From Trueperaceae bacterium (GTDB lineage: Bacteria; Deinococcota; Deinococci; Deinococcales; Trueperaceae): 64,000 bases of DNA. The notes under the pieces are model-generated. The model was not told the origin of the DNA and did no database searches. It worked only from the letters and a program-made list of their open reading frames with translations. The position numbers and the translations under genes were made by a program. The DNA is taken from assembly GCA_011390455.1 (NCBI GenBank), contig JAABSI010000002.1:22130-86129 (forward strand), in the 5' to 3' direction. Shown piece by piece: positions 52,464-60,989 of the stretch (the first letter of the stretch is position 1; each line of letters starts with the position of its first letter).

Positions 52464-54236
52464 ATGAGCGAAGCTCCTCGACGTGCGACCACCCAAGCGC
52501 CGTTGCCGTTGCGCGCGCCCGATCGGGTGCCGGGGTACGACCTCTACCCCCGGGCGCCCCTGGCGAGCGGCACCGTCGACCGTGGCTGGGCGGCGGTGGC
52601 GGCGCTCGCGGGGGCGTCGTCCGGGCTCCTCCTCGTCGACGGCGGCAGCGGCGTCGATTGGCGCGGCGCCGCGGCCGGGTTGAGCGCGGCGTGCGCGGCG
52701 CTCGGTCGCCGGGCGCGCATGGTGTCGAGCGCCGACGCGTTCCTCGACGAGGACGCCTTCGAGGCCCGCATCGCGGCGAGCTTGGGGGGCGACGACCCGG
52801 TGTTCGGCCGCCGCTTCGAAGGCCGGCTCGACGAGCTCGTCGATGTCGCGGCCCTGCGCGCCCGAGCGACGCCGACGGCGGACGACGACCTCGTCGTCGT
52901 GCTCGGCGTGGGCGCGGCGCTCGTCGACCCCGACGCCCCGCTGGCGTACCTCGAGGTGCCGCGCAACGAGCAGCAGTACCGCGCCCGCGCCGGCGCGCTC
53001 GTGCACGTCGGGGCGTCGGCCGCGGCGACGGACGCGGCGGCGGCGTACAAGCGCCTCTACTTCGTCGAATGGCCGCTGCTCGAGGCCCACCAGGCCGACG
53101 TGTGGCCGCGCATCGACCGCCTCGTGGACGTGCAGCGCGCCGAACCGGTGAGCGTCGCCGGCGCCGACCTGCGCGCCAGCCTGGACGCGCTCGCGCGCGC
53201 GCCGTTCCGTGCCCGACCCTGGTTCGAGCCCGGGGTGTGGGGCGGGCAGTGGCTCAAGGAGCGGATCCCGGCGCTGCCGCGCGCGGCGCCCAACTACGCG
53301 TGGTCGTTCGAGCTGATCACCCCCGAGAACGGCCTCGTGTTCGAGGGGAACGGCCTGCTCTTCGAGACCGGGTTCGGCGCGCTGATGCTGCAGGCGGCCG
53401 AGCGCGTCCTCGGGCGCACTGCAGCGACCTTCGGGCGCGCCTTCCCGATCCGCTTCGACTACCTCGACACGGTGGGCGGCGGCCCGCTCTCGGTGCAATG
53501 CCACCCGCGCCCCGAGGCGATGCACGCGGCGTTCGGCGAAGCGTTCCCGCAAGACGAGACCTACTACGTCGTCGACGCCGAGCCGGACGCGACGGTCTAC
53601 TTGGGGTTCGAAGAGGGCGTGACGCGCGACGCCTGGGCGGCGGCGCTGCGCCGCAGCGAAGCCGAGCGAACCCCGATCGACGTCGCGCGGTACGTGCGCG
53701 AGCGTCCGTCGCGGCCCGGCGACCTGTTCCTGATCCCGACCGGCACCGTCCACGCGTCGGGGGCCGGCAACCTGGTCCTCGAGATCAGCGCCACGCCCTA
53801 CCTGTTCACGCTCAAGATGTACGACTGGTTGCGCGGCGGCGGGGTCGGCCCGCCCCGGCCGCTGAACGTCGAGCGCGGGCTCGCGAACCTGGTGTTCGAG
53901 CGCCAGGGGGCGCGGGTCGACCGGGAGCTGGTGGCGCGGCCGGTCGAGATCGGCGCCGGCCCAGGCTGGCGCCGCGAGCACCTCGCGACGCACCCCGAGC
54001 ACCCGTACGACGTCCACCGGCTCACCATCGAGGACGCGTTCGAGCTCGCGACCGAGGGCTCGCCCTGGGTGCTCGCGCTCGTCGCCGGCAGCCGGGTGCG
54101 GCTCGAGGCGGCGCACGGTGGGCTCCGATCGGCCGCGTTCGCCGAGACCTTCGTGGTGCCGGCCGCGGCCGGCGCGGTGCGCTTGGTGAACGAGGGCGAG
54201 GCGCCTGCGGTGCTCGTCGCGGCCTTCGTCAAGTAG
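52464..54236 (+). CDS. manA: class I mannose-6-phosphate isomerase with N-terminal kinase-like domain
   Basis: From ATG 52464 this is a 590-residue protein. The N-terminal 220 residues look like a uridine-kinase-type P-loop domain in which the Walker A reads LLLVDGGSGVDWRG, with Val-Asp where Gly-Lys is expected. The C-terminal half is cupin-type isomerase: SVQCHPRPEAMHAAF (QxH zinc ligands), DETYYVVDAEPDATVYLGF and IPTGTVHASGAGNLVLEIS. It interconverts fructose-6-phosphate and mannose-6-phosphate. A GTG 9 nt upstream was rejected because TAAGGT sits 7 nt before 52464. Confidence 0.88.
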   Translation: MSEAPRRATTQAPLPLRAPDRVPGYDLYPRAPLASGTVDRGWAAVAALAGASSGLLLVDGGSGVDWRGAAAGLSAACAALGRRARMVSSADAFLDEDAFEARIAASLGGDDPVFGRRFEGRLDELVDVAALRARATPTADDDLVVVLGVGAALVDPDAPLAYLEVPRNEQQYRARAGALVHVGASAAATDAAAAYKRLYFVEWPLLEAHQADVWPRIDRLVDVQRAEPVSVAGADLRASLDALARAPFRARPWFEPGVWGGQWLKERIPALPRAAPNYAWSFELITPENGLVFEGNGLLFETGFGALMLQAAERVLGRTAATFGRAFPIRFDYLDTVGGGPLSVQCHPRPEAMHAAFGEAFPQDETYYVVDAEPDATVYLGFEEGVTRDAWAAALRRSEAERTPIDVARYVRERPSRPGDLFLIPTGTVHASGAGNLVLEISATPYLFTLKMYDWLRGGGVGPPRPLNVERGLANLVFERQGARVDRELVARPVEIGAGPGWRREHLATHPEHPYDVHRLTIEDAFELATEGSPWVLALVAGSRVRLEAAHGGLRSAAFAETFVVPAAAGAVRLVNEGEAPAVLVAAFVK

Positions 54237-54240
54237 GCGC

Positions 54241-55269
54241 TCACGTCCAGGGTTGCGCCGACCGCCGGCGCCAGTACGGCTCGGCCTCCTCGGCCAGCGC
54301 CGCGAGCCGCGCCGCCGCCTGCTCGTCCCAGGCGACCTCGAGCGCGGTCAGGTTCGAGCGCAGCTGCGCCGTGGTGCTCGCACCGCTCAGCACCACGTCG
54401 GCCCACGGCCGCGCGAGCGCCGCGCGCAGCGCCAGCGCGTCGATCGTCGTCCGCAACCGGGCGGCTTCGTCCGCGAGCAGCCGGCGGCGATCCGCGGAGA
54501 CCGCGTCGTCGTGGCGGTCGGTGAGGCGTCCGTTGGCGACGGCTTCCTTGACGATCACGCCCAGCCCGGCCGCATGGGCCTCGGCCAGCGCGTCTTCGGC
54601 CGAGGGCTCGAGCAGGTTCCAGGTCGCCTGGACGGCGTCGAAGAGGCGCACGCCGTCGATCGCCAGGTCGAGGGCTCGGCGGACGACCGTGGCCTGGTCG
54701 GGGCCGCTCGTCGAGAAGCCGAAGCGCACCCCCTCGCGCTTGCGTTCGCTCATTTCGGCGAGGAGCCGTCGGTCGTCGAGCACGCCGCTCTCGAGCGTCG
54801 CCGAGTGGACCTGGTAGAGGTCGAGGTGGTCGCCGAGGAGGGAGCGCGTCTCGCGCCACTGTCGCTGCAGGACGGGCAGCGCGTGCTCCTTGACCTCGTG
54901 CGCCTCGGCGTCGACCCGCCAGCCGGCCGTGTACGTGTAGCCCCACTTGGAGCCGACGGTCGCGTCCTCGGGCGCGATCCCGCGCCGCTTCAGCCAGTGC
55001 GCGAGGAAGGCCTCGGCGCGACCGTACGAGCGCGCGACGTCGAAGTAGCGCACCCCGGCACGCCAGGCGGCGTCGAGCACCTCGTGCGCCCGCGCCTCGA
55101 GCGCTTCGACGTCGCGGGCACCCTCCAGGTCGTCGCCATGGCCGAGGTTGAGGTACCCGGGCCGGCCGAGCGCGGCGAGCCCGAGGCCGAGCGGCGAGAC
55201 GCTGCGCCCGGTGGCCCCGAGCTCGCGGAGTCCGCTCAGGGAGCGCGGCGGCGTGGGCATGAGGGTCAT
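54241..55269 (-). CDS. aldo/keto reductase
   Basis: The 342-residue protein begins MTLMPTPPRSLSGLRELGAT. The tetrad is intact: FDVARSYGRAEAFLA (Asp, Tyr), VGSKWGYTYTAG (Lys) and DLYQVHSATLES (His). It is probably an NADPH-dependent oxidoreductase; the substrate is unknown. ATG 55269 overlaps the stop of the upstream exported-protein gene, so the pair are co-translated. An in-frame ATG at 55260 is possible. Confidence 0.9.
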   Translation of the reverse strand: MTLMPTPPRSLSGLRELGATGRSVSPLGLGLAALGRPGYLNLGHGDDLEGARDVEALEARAHEVLDAAWRAGVRYFDVARSYGRAEAFLAHWLKRRGIAPEDATVGSKWGYTYTAGWRVDAEAHEVKEHALPVLQRQWRETRSLLGDHLDLYQVHSATLESGVLDDRRLLAEMSERKREGVRFGFSTSGPDQATVVRRALDLAIDGVRLFDAVQATWNLLEPSAEDALAEAHAAGLGVIVKEAVANGRLTDRHDDAVSADRRRLLADEAARLRTTIDALALRAALARPWADVVLSGASTTAQLRSNLTALEVAWDEQAAARLAALAEEAEPYWRRRSAQPWT

Positions 55270-56147
55270 GGTTCCTCGAAGCAGTGGATCGAGCGGCGGG
55301 TCGCGACCACGGTCCGCGTCTCGTCCACCTCGATCACCAGGTCCACCACGAGTTGGACCCGGCCCGCGCCGACGCCTCGGTCCCGGGCGCAGAAGGCGTA
55401 GTCGGACGCCGCGAGGCCCGCCCGTTCCAGCGCCGCGATGAACTCCGCGTGCGCCCCCAGCGCCAACGACCTCCGGTACTCGCTCGCGCCCACCAGCGCC
55501 GCGTTGGTCACGTCCTGCGCCACCCGGACGCGGACGTCGGCCGGCGCGTCGGGCGCGAGGGCACGCCCGACGATCGCGAGGTCGGAGAGGGGGAAGCCGG
55601 TCGCGGCCGCCGCCTCGATCAGGCCGCGCACGGTCTCGGCGTCGCGCTCGTTGCGCCGGGCCGTCGCCTGGGCGCGCTCCACGGCGTCGAGGTCGACGAG
55701 CTGCGGCGCGGTCGCGTCCGCCACGCGCGGCGGAGCGCGCGTCGCGTCGAACGCCGCGAGCAGCTCGGCGCGTTCGGCCTCGATGCGCGCCGCCTCGCTC
55801 GCGCTGCGCTCGGCGTCGTACGGCCGCTTGAAGATCAGCTGCTGGCCCCCCTCGGCCGCGCCGACGACGGTCACCAGCTCCCAGCCGAAGCGCCCGAGCA
55901 CGTCGATGCTGCGTTGCAGATCGGTCGCTTCCCGGGGAAGCGGGATGCCCAGGTCGGCGAAGCGGAGCACCTTGGAGTGGCTCGCCGCTTCGGCGGCCAG
56001 GTCGGTGCGCGGCCCCGCGAACGATGGCGCGTCGTAGGCCACGACCAGGTACTCCCACTCGACGACCGTCTGCGCGAGCGCGATCGGCAGCACGGCCAAG
56101 AGGAGGAGGGTGCGGGGGAGCTGCCGGAGACCGGGCGGGCGGGCCAT
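55266..56147 (-). CDS. exported DUF4177-like protein
   Basis: The 293-residue protein begins MARPPGLRQLPRTLLLLAVL with a signal peptide probably ending at ALAQT. The first domain (about residues 25-110) with VEWEYLVVAYDAP and LGRFGWELVTVVG and LIFKRP matches DUF4177. The rest, with coiled-coil-prone stretches around ARIEAERAELLAAFDAT, is unassigned. TATGCT at 56154-56159 is a leaderless -10 that favours 56147 over the upstream frame. Confidence 0.82.
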   Translation of the reverse strand: MARPPGLRQLPRTLLLLAVLPIALAQTVVEWEYLVVAYDAPSFAGPRTDLAAEAASHSKVLRFADLGIPLPREATDLQRSIDVLGRFGWELVTVVGAAEGGQQLIFKRPYDAERSASEAARIEAERAELLAAFDATRAPPRVADATAPQLVDLDAVERAQATARRNERDAETVRGLIEAAAATGFPLSDLAIVGRALAPDAPADVRVRVAQDVTNAALVGASEYRRSLALGAHAEFIAALERAGLAASDYAFCARDRGVGAGRVQLVVDLVIEVDETRTVVATRRSIHCFEEP

Positions 56148-56153
56148 GCCTCG

Positions 56154-56159
56154 AGCATA
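56154..56159 (-). promoter_or_regulatory. leaderless -10 (TATGCT on minus strand)
   Basis: TATGCT on the minus strand ends 6 nt before the ATG at 56147. Confidence 0.55.
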
Positions 56160-56220
56160 GGCCGAGTGGGGGCGGCGCGGCGCCGCAGCTTCACGCCGCC
56201 GGGCGGTGCCCCGTGGTCCG

Positions 56221-57039
56221 CTACCGCGCGCCCGGTCCGCCCAGCGGCAGGCGCCGGGCGGCGCGCGCCATCGCCCACTGCGCCCCGGCCGGCCACGCGC
56301 GGGCCGCAAGGTCGAGCAGGTGGACGTCGAGGCCGACCAGTGCGCGCGCCTCGTCGCGCCGCACCGCCCGCACCGTGCGCTGCACGACGCGCTCGAGCGG
56401 CACCGCCCGGCGCGCCACGAACCGAGCTTCGGCGTCCCGCTGCACCGGATCGACCGCGCGCGACGCGCGCACGATGCCGGTGTCGAGCGGCCCCGGCACG
56501 AGCAGCGTGACGCCCACGCCGGTGCCGCGCAGCTCGGCGCGCAGCGATTCGGCGAGCGCCCGCACCGCCGCCTTCGAGGCCGCGTAGGCGCTCTTGCCCG
56601 GCGGGGCGATCAGCGCGAAGGCGGAGGCGACGAGCACCGCGTGCGCCGGCGCGTGGGCGCGCAGCTGCGGCAGGAACGCGCGGCAGGCGTTCCACGTGCC
56701 GCCGACGTTGGTGCGCCAGACCCACTCGACGTCCTCGCGCGGCACCTGCTCGAAGGGGCCCGACGCTGCGACGCCGGCGTTGGCGATCAGCAGCCGCGCC
56801 GGCCCCAGGTCGGCGGCCACGCGGCGCGCCACGTCGTCCATCGCGGCCGCGTCGCCGACGTCGGCGACGTACCCGCGGGCGCCGGGCAGCGCGCGGGCGG
56901 CCTCCAGGACCGAAGGGTCGACGTCGACCAGCGCCACGCGGGCGCCCGCCGTCGCGAGCCCCTGGGCCAGGGCGGCGCCGAGGCCGCCGGCGGCGCCGGT
57001 GACCACGGCGACGGCGTCGGTGAGGTCGGTCAGGGGCAT
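56221..57039 (-). CDS. classical short-chain dehydrogenase/reductase
   Basis: The 272-residue protein begins MPLTDLTDAVAVVTGAAGGL. The Rossmann motif is TGAAGGLGAAL, followed by ANAGVAASGP (NAG) and the catalytic Ser-Tyr-Lys in VLVASAFALIAPPGKSAYAA/SK. It probably oxidises or reduces an alcohol or ketone with NAD(P); the substrate is unknown. TACGAT at 57046-57051 lies 6 nt before ATG. It stands apart from the aldo/keto reductase pair. Confidence 0.9.
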   Translation of the reverse strand: MPLTDLTDAVAVVTGAAGGLGAALAQGLATAGARVALVDVDPSVLEAARALPGARGYVADVGDAAAMDDVARRVAADLGPARLLIANAGVAASGPFEQVPREDVEWVWRTNVGGTWNACRAFLPQLRAHAPAHAVLVASAFALIAPPGKSAYAASKAAVRALAESLRAELRGTGVGVTLLVPGPLDTGIVRASRAVDPVQRDAEARFVARRAVPLERVVQRTVRAVRRDEARALVGLDVHLLDLAARAWPAGAQWAMARAARRLPLGGPGAR

Positions 57040-57045
57040 GGGGTG

Positions 57046-57051
57046 ATCGTA
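57046..57051 (-). promoter_or_regulatory. leaderless -10 (TACGAT on minus strand)
   Basis: TACGAT on the minus strand ends 6 nt before ATG 57039 of the SDR gene. Confidence 0.55.
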
Positions 57052-57118
57052 GGGCAGGGGCGCGGTGGGGCGGCGCCGACGCCTCGGACGAACCCGTGCC
57101 GGATCGACGTCGGCGCCA

Positions 57119-57883
57119 TCAGATGCCCATCTCCGTCAGCCAGGTCGACAAGGCGACCTCGCGGCCCTTGAGGTCGTCGCGCGACGCGTCGTGCGTGCCC
57201 GCCACGTGCTCCCCCGCGATCCGGCCGTCGAAGATGAAGAGCACGCGCTCGGCCCGGGTGGCGACCTTGGGGTCGTGGGTGACCAGCACGATGGTCGTTC
57301 CGCGGCGATGGATGTCCGCCAACAGCGCCATGATCTCGGAGGACGCCGTCGAGTTCAGGGCGCCGGTCGGTTCGTCGCCGTAGATCACCGCCGGGTCGCT
57401 CATCAGGGCGCGGCAGATGCCCACCCGCTGCAGTTGCCCGCCCGAGGCCTGGGTGACGTCGCGCGCCTCGAGCTCCGCGATGCCGGTCATGGCCATCAGC
57501 TCCCTGGCCTTCGCGCGGATCTGCCGGGCGCGCTTCCTGCCGTCGCGCATGGCGGGCAACACGATGTTGTCGAGCACGCTCAGGTTGCGCAGCAGCGTCG
57601 GCTGCTGGAACACGAACCCCATCCGTCGTCGGCGGAGGTCGGCGAGGGCGTCGTCGCTGAGCCGCGACAGGTCCACGCCGTCGAAGACCACGCGGCCGCC
57701 GTCCACGGCGTCCATGCCGCTGAGTGCGAACAGCAGGGTCGACTTGCCGGAACCCGAGGGGCCCATGATCGCCACGAACTCGCCGGCGGCGATGTCGACC
57801 GACACGCCGTCGAGGACGTGGCGCCGTTCCGGCCCGTGGCCGAAGGACTTGACGATCTTCTCCGCGACGATCATCGTGTGCAC
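57119..57883 (-). CDS. LolD/MacB-type ABC transporter ATPase
   Basis: GTG 57883 (or ATG 57874) opens a 254-residue ATPase. Walker A is GPSGSGKSTLLF, the signature ASGGQLQRVGI, Walker B AVIYGDEPTGAL, with switch His in VLVTHDPKV. The short length and the signature fit LolD/MacB ATPases that pair with FtsX-type permeases. GGGAGTGA inside the permease end serves as ribosome site; the gap is 3 nt, so the two are co-translated. Confidence 0.93.
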   Translation of the reverse strand: MHTMIVAEKIVKSFGHGPERRHVLDGVSVDIAAGEFVAIMGPSGSGKSTLLFALSGMDAVDGGRVVFDGVDLSRLSDDALADLRRRRMGFVFQQPTLLRNLSVLDNIVLPAMRDGRKRARQIRAKARELMAMTGIAELEARDVTQASGGQLQRVGICRALMSDPAVIYGDEPTGALNSTASSEIMALLADIHRRGTTIVLVTHDPKVATRAERVLFIFDGRIAGEHVAGTHDASRDDLKGREVALSTWLTEMGI

Positions 57884-57886
57884 GAC

Positions 57887-60205
57887 TCACTCCCTGAGGT
57901 TCTCGGCGACCCGGATGCGCCCTGCGTCCCACGTGCCGGCGATGGTGGCGGCCAGCGTGGCCGCCAGCATGAGCAGCGGGCTCAGGAGGTAGGCGAAGGT
58001 CGGATCGACGACGAAGGCGAACGACGTGGCGCCGAAGGTGCCGATCACCGCGCCGGCCAGCGCTTCGCCGAGCGTGTTCGCCAGCAGCGTCCCGAGCAGG
58101 ACCCCGACGACGAGCACGACCGCCGAACGCGCGAGGTACTGCGCCTTGACGTCCGAGTTCGTGAACCCGAGCGCCTTCATCACGGCGATCGCGTGGCGGT
58201 CCTTGGCGATGAGCATCCGCATGAACAAGACGGTGATCAGGACGGTCGTCGCCACCGCGACGCCGATGGCGGCGTACGAGGCCACGCCGATGGCGTCGAT
58301 GGTCGGTCCGTACGTCTGGCGGACGAACTCGTCCAGGTCCGAGACCTTGGCGTAGCCGAACCTGGCCGCGTACTCGGCCGCCTTCGCGTCGAGCAGCGCC
58401 GGGTCCGTCAGCTCCGCACCGATCACGCTGCGCATGGGCTCCGCGGTCTCGTCGGCGAAGGTCGCCTTCGCGGTCTTGCCGCCGTTGGTGACGTCGGAAT
58501 AGGTTCCCGACACGGTGAGGCTCCGCTCCTGGCCGGCGATCGTGATGGAGAGGGCGTCGCCCACCCCCTTGCCCAGGTCGCTCGCTTGCAGCACCGAGAG
58601 CGCGATCTCGTCGTCGCTCGAGGGTGCGCGCCCGGAGGCGTAGGCGACGGGGAACGCCGAGTGATCGCCCAGCTCGATCGTGATCCGTGCTTCCGAACCG
58701 TCGTCCAGCCTCGCTCGGAAGGCCTTGGTGGTCAGCACGACGAAGCGGGCAACGTCGCCGTCGTTCTCGACGGCCGTGGCGACCTCCGCCGCCTTCGCGG
58801 CGACGTCCTCGGCTTGCGTCACGTCGATGCGGAGATCGACGTCGCCGACCCCCATGTAGGACACGAAGCTGTCGGATGCGATGGTGTGGTGCAGGTTCCG
58901 CGGCACGACGATGATGAAGGCGGCCAGCACCAGCACGACCAGCATGGTGGCGTAGAGGTTCCGCCGCGCGAGCACGTCCTGCAGGCCCAGGAAGACGTTG
59001 GTGCCGAGCAGCCCGTTCATCCTCAAGCGGAGGCGTCGGCGGCCGCGGGACGCATCGGGCGCGCCCCCGAAGCGGATGGCGTCCGCCGGTGCGATCCTGC
59101 GAAACCGCCGCAGGACGCCGTTCACGTACGCGACGATCGTCGCGAACACCACCGCTACGCCGACCAGGCCGAGCACCGGGGCCAGCGACGCGTTGGCGCT
59201 CTCACCCAAGTAGAGCCGGATGTTCTGGAGCAGCGCACCCTGGAACAGGAACGAGAGGGCGTACCCGACCGCGACGCCCACCGCCGCCAGCGCCGCGTAC
59301 TGCGCCAGGTACAGCCGCTTGATGTCGGCGACGCGCAGCCCGATGGCCTTCATCACGCCGATCTCGCGGTAGTCGTCTTCGATCTTGGCGAGCAGGGTGA
59401 AGCGGATGCAGAGGAACGTGATGGCGATCACCAGCGCGCTGACCAGGAGGAGGACGGCGATCATCAGGCCGTCCGCGAGGCCGTTGACCGTTCGGAAGAG
59501 CGGATACGTGAGGGTCGGCCCGTTCGCCTCCAGGCCGGCGTTGGTGTAGGCGGTCTCGAACGCAGGCAGCGCCGCGAGGTCGTGGAGCCGGAACTCGATG
59601 AGGTACTCGACGCGGCCCGAGGGGCGGATCGCCTCGAAGTCCTCGTGGCTGACCAGGAAGCGCTTGGAGGACGAGAGGAGCGGTTGCATCTGGGAGTCTC
59701 GGAGCGGACCCGCGACGGTCATCGTGCGACCGGCCACGGTCGCTCGCTCGCCGACCCGCGCCGAACCGTCCTGCAGGTACGTGAGGGGCACGTAGATCTC
59801 CCCGGTCGTAGCCGAGATGACCTTGCCGTCCAGGTCGAGCAGGAAGTCGAAGGCTTCGCTCTGGACCGCGAGCCCGTTGTCCTGGACGCTCCCGGCGAGG
59901 GAACGGTCGCCGAACACGAAGGCCGCGCCGTCGAGGTTGAGGAACTCGAGCACCTGGTGGTCGACCACCGACGCGTTCGCTGCGGCGAAGGCGTCGAGCC
60001 GCGCTCGGTCCAGGTCGCCGACGTGCATCTGCATGAAGTGCGGCGTCCGCGCGCGCTGCATCAGCGCATCGATGGCCCCCGACAGGTTGACGACGAGGGT
60101 CGCCGCCAGCGCCACCAGCATCGCCGCCACCGCGACGAACAGCACGATGGCGAGGGAGATGACCTTGCTCCGGAGCACGTCGTTGCGGATCGCCCTCGCG
60201 TACAT
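57887..60205 (-). CDS. FtsX-type ABC transporter permease
   Basis: The 772-residue protein begins MYARAIRNDVLRSKVISLAI. It has the FtsX/MacB arrangement: one N-terminal transmembrane helix, a large extracytoplasmic domain, a three-helix FtsX block (LMIAVLLLVSALVIAITFL), then a repeated extracytoplasmic domain and second FtsX block (VATTVLITVLFMRMLIAKD). With its ATPase it probably moves lipid, lipoprotein, peptide or a drug across or out of the membrane by mechanotransmission. GGAGGCG precedes ATG 60205. Confidence 0.9.
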   Translation of the reverse strand: MYARAIRNDVLRSKVISLAIVLFVAVAAMLVALAATLVVNLSGAIDALMQRARTPHFMQMHVGDLDRARLDAFAAANASVVDHQVLEFLNLDGAAFVFGDRSLAGSVQDNGLAVQSEAFDFLLDLDGKVISATTGEIYVPLTYLQDGSARVGERATVAGRTMTVAGPLRDSQMQPLLSSSKRFLVSHEDFEAIRPSGRVEYLIEFRLHDLAALPAFETAYTNAGLEANGPTLTYPLFRTVNGLADGLMIAVLLLVSALVIAITFLCIRFTLLAKIEDDYREIGVMKAIGLRVADIKRLYLAQYAALAAVGVAVGYALSFLFQGALLQNIRLYLGESANASLAPVLGLVGVAVVFATIVAYVNGVLRRFRRIAPADAIRFGGAPDASRGRRRLRLRMNGLLGTNVFLGLQDVLARRNLYATMLVVLVLAAFIIVVPRNLHHTIASDSFVSYMGVGDVDLRIDVTQAEDVAAKAAEVATAVENDGDVARFVVLTTKAFRARLDDGSEARITIELGDHSAFPVAYASGRAPSSDDEIALSVLQASDLGKGVGDALSITIAGQERSLTVSGTYSDVTNGGKTAKATFADETAEPMRSVIGAELTDPALLDAKAAEYAARFGYAKVSDLDEFVRQTYGPTIDAIGVASYAAIGVAVATTVLITVLFMRMLIAKDRHAIAVMKALGFTNSDVKAQYLARSAVVLVVGVLLGTLLANTLGEALAGAVIGTFGATSFAFVVDPTFAYLLSPLLMLAATLAATIAGTWDAGRIRVAENLRE

Positions 60206-60434
60206 CGCACGCCTCCATGACCCGATCGCCATGCCGCCACCGGCCGGCGTCCTCGGACGCCGGCGGGAAACCGCGGTGCGCAGGGTACCTCCGAACGCCT
60301 CGTTCGGCGAGGGACATCCGGTCCACACGGCGCTGCTCGAGCGAACGCCGGTGCATCGAGCGCTTCGAGGTGGGACGCCTTGCTCGCCCACGTGGTTATC
60401 TCGTCGGCGTAGGTCGCATCGCCAGGAGGGATCG

Positions 60435-60989
60435 ATGAGCATCCGCGCACTGAGCGACTACCTCGCGTCCGCGCATTCCGCGCCCAAGCCGCACGTCGTG
60501 CTCCTGTGCGGCACGACGGGCTCGGGCAAGACGACGTTGGCCGGCGAGCTCGAGCGCGCCTTGCCCGGCATCCGGATCGCCAGCGACGAATGGATGATCG
60601 AGCTGTTCGGACCCCACATGACGCGGGAGCTCTTCGATGCGCGCGACCGGTCGATCAAGGAGCTGCTCTGGAGGTACGTGGAGCGACTCGTCGCGCTCGG
60701 CGTGCACGTCGTGCTGGATTACGGCTTCTGGCGCGCGGACGAGCGCGCGGACGCGGCCCGCAGGGTGGTCGCCGCCGGCGGCGAGCCCGTCCTGATCTAC
60801 CTCGACGTTCCGTTGGCGACGCTGCAGCAGCGGCTGGAGCGACGCAACGCGGACCTGCCGCCCGGCACCTTCGAGGTCACGAGGGCGATGCTCGACCTGT
60901 TCCTGTCGAAGTTCGAGCCACCTTCGGACGACGAAGCGCTCGAGGCGATCGTGATCCGGCCCGACGAGCGGGCGGCACCCCGAAGCTAG
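60435..60989 (+). CDS. P-loop kinase-like ATPase
   Basis: ATG 60435, with AGGAGGG at 60424-60430, opens a 184-residue protein beginning MSIRALSDYLASAHSAPKPH. Walker A is LLCGTTGSGKTTLAGELE. Later motifs (ASDEWMIELFGP, VLDYGFWRADERADAARR and LIYLDVPLATLQQRLERRN) match small AAA/kinase proteins such as COG0645 and zeta-toxin-like kinases. The substrate is unknown. Its stop overlaps the convergent 5'-nucleotidase stop in CTAG. Confidence 0.82.
   Translation: MSIRALSDYLASAHSAPKPHVVLLCGTTGSGKTTLAGELERALPGIRIASDEWMIELFGPHMTRELFDARDRSIKELLWRYVERLVALGVHVVLDYGFWRADERADAARRVVAAGGEPVLIYLDVPLATLQQRLERRNADLPPGTFEVTRAMLDLFLSKFEPPSDDEALEAIVIRPDERAAPRS

Noticed and set aside
57065..60220. A 1051-codon plus-strand frame opposite the ABC transporter pair
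   Set aside because: Antisense to two proteins with intact Walker and FtsX motifs, and very rich in Arg, Asp and His as expected for a shadow frame.
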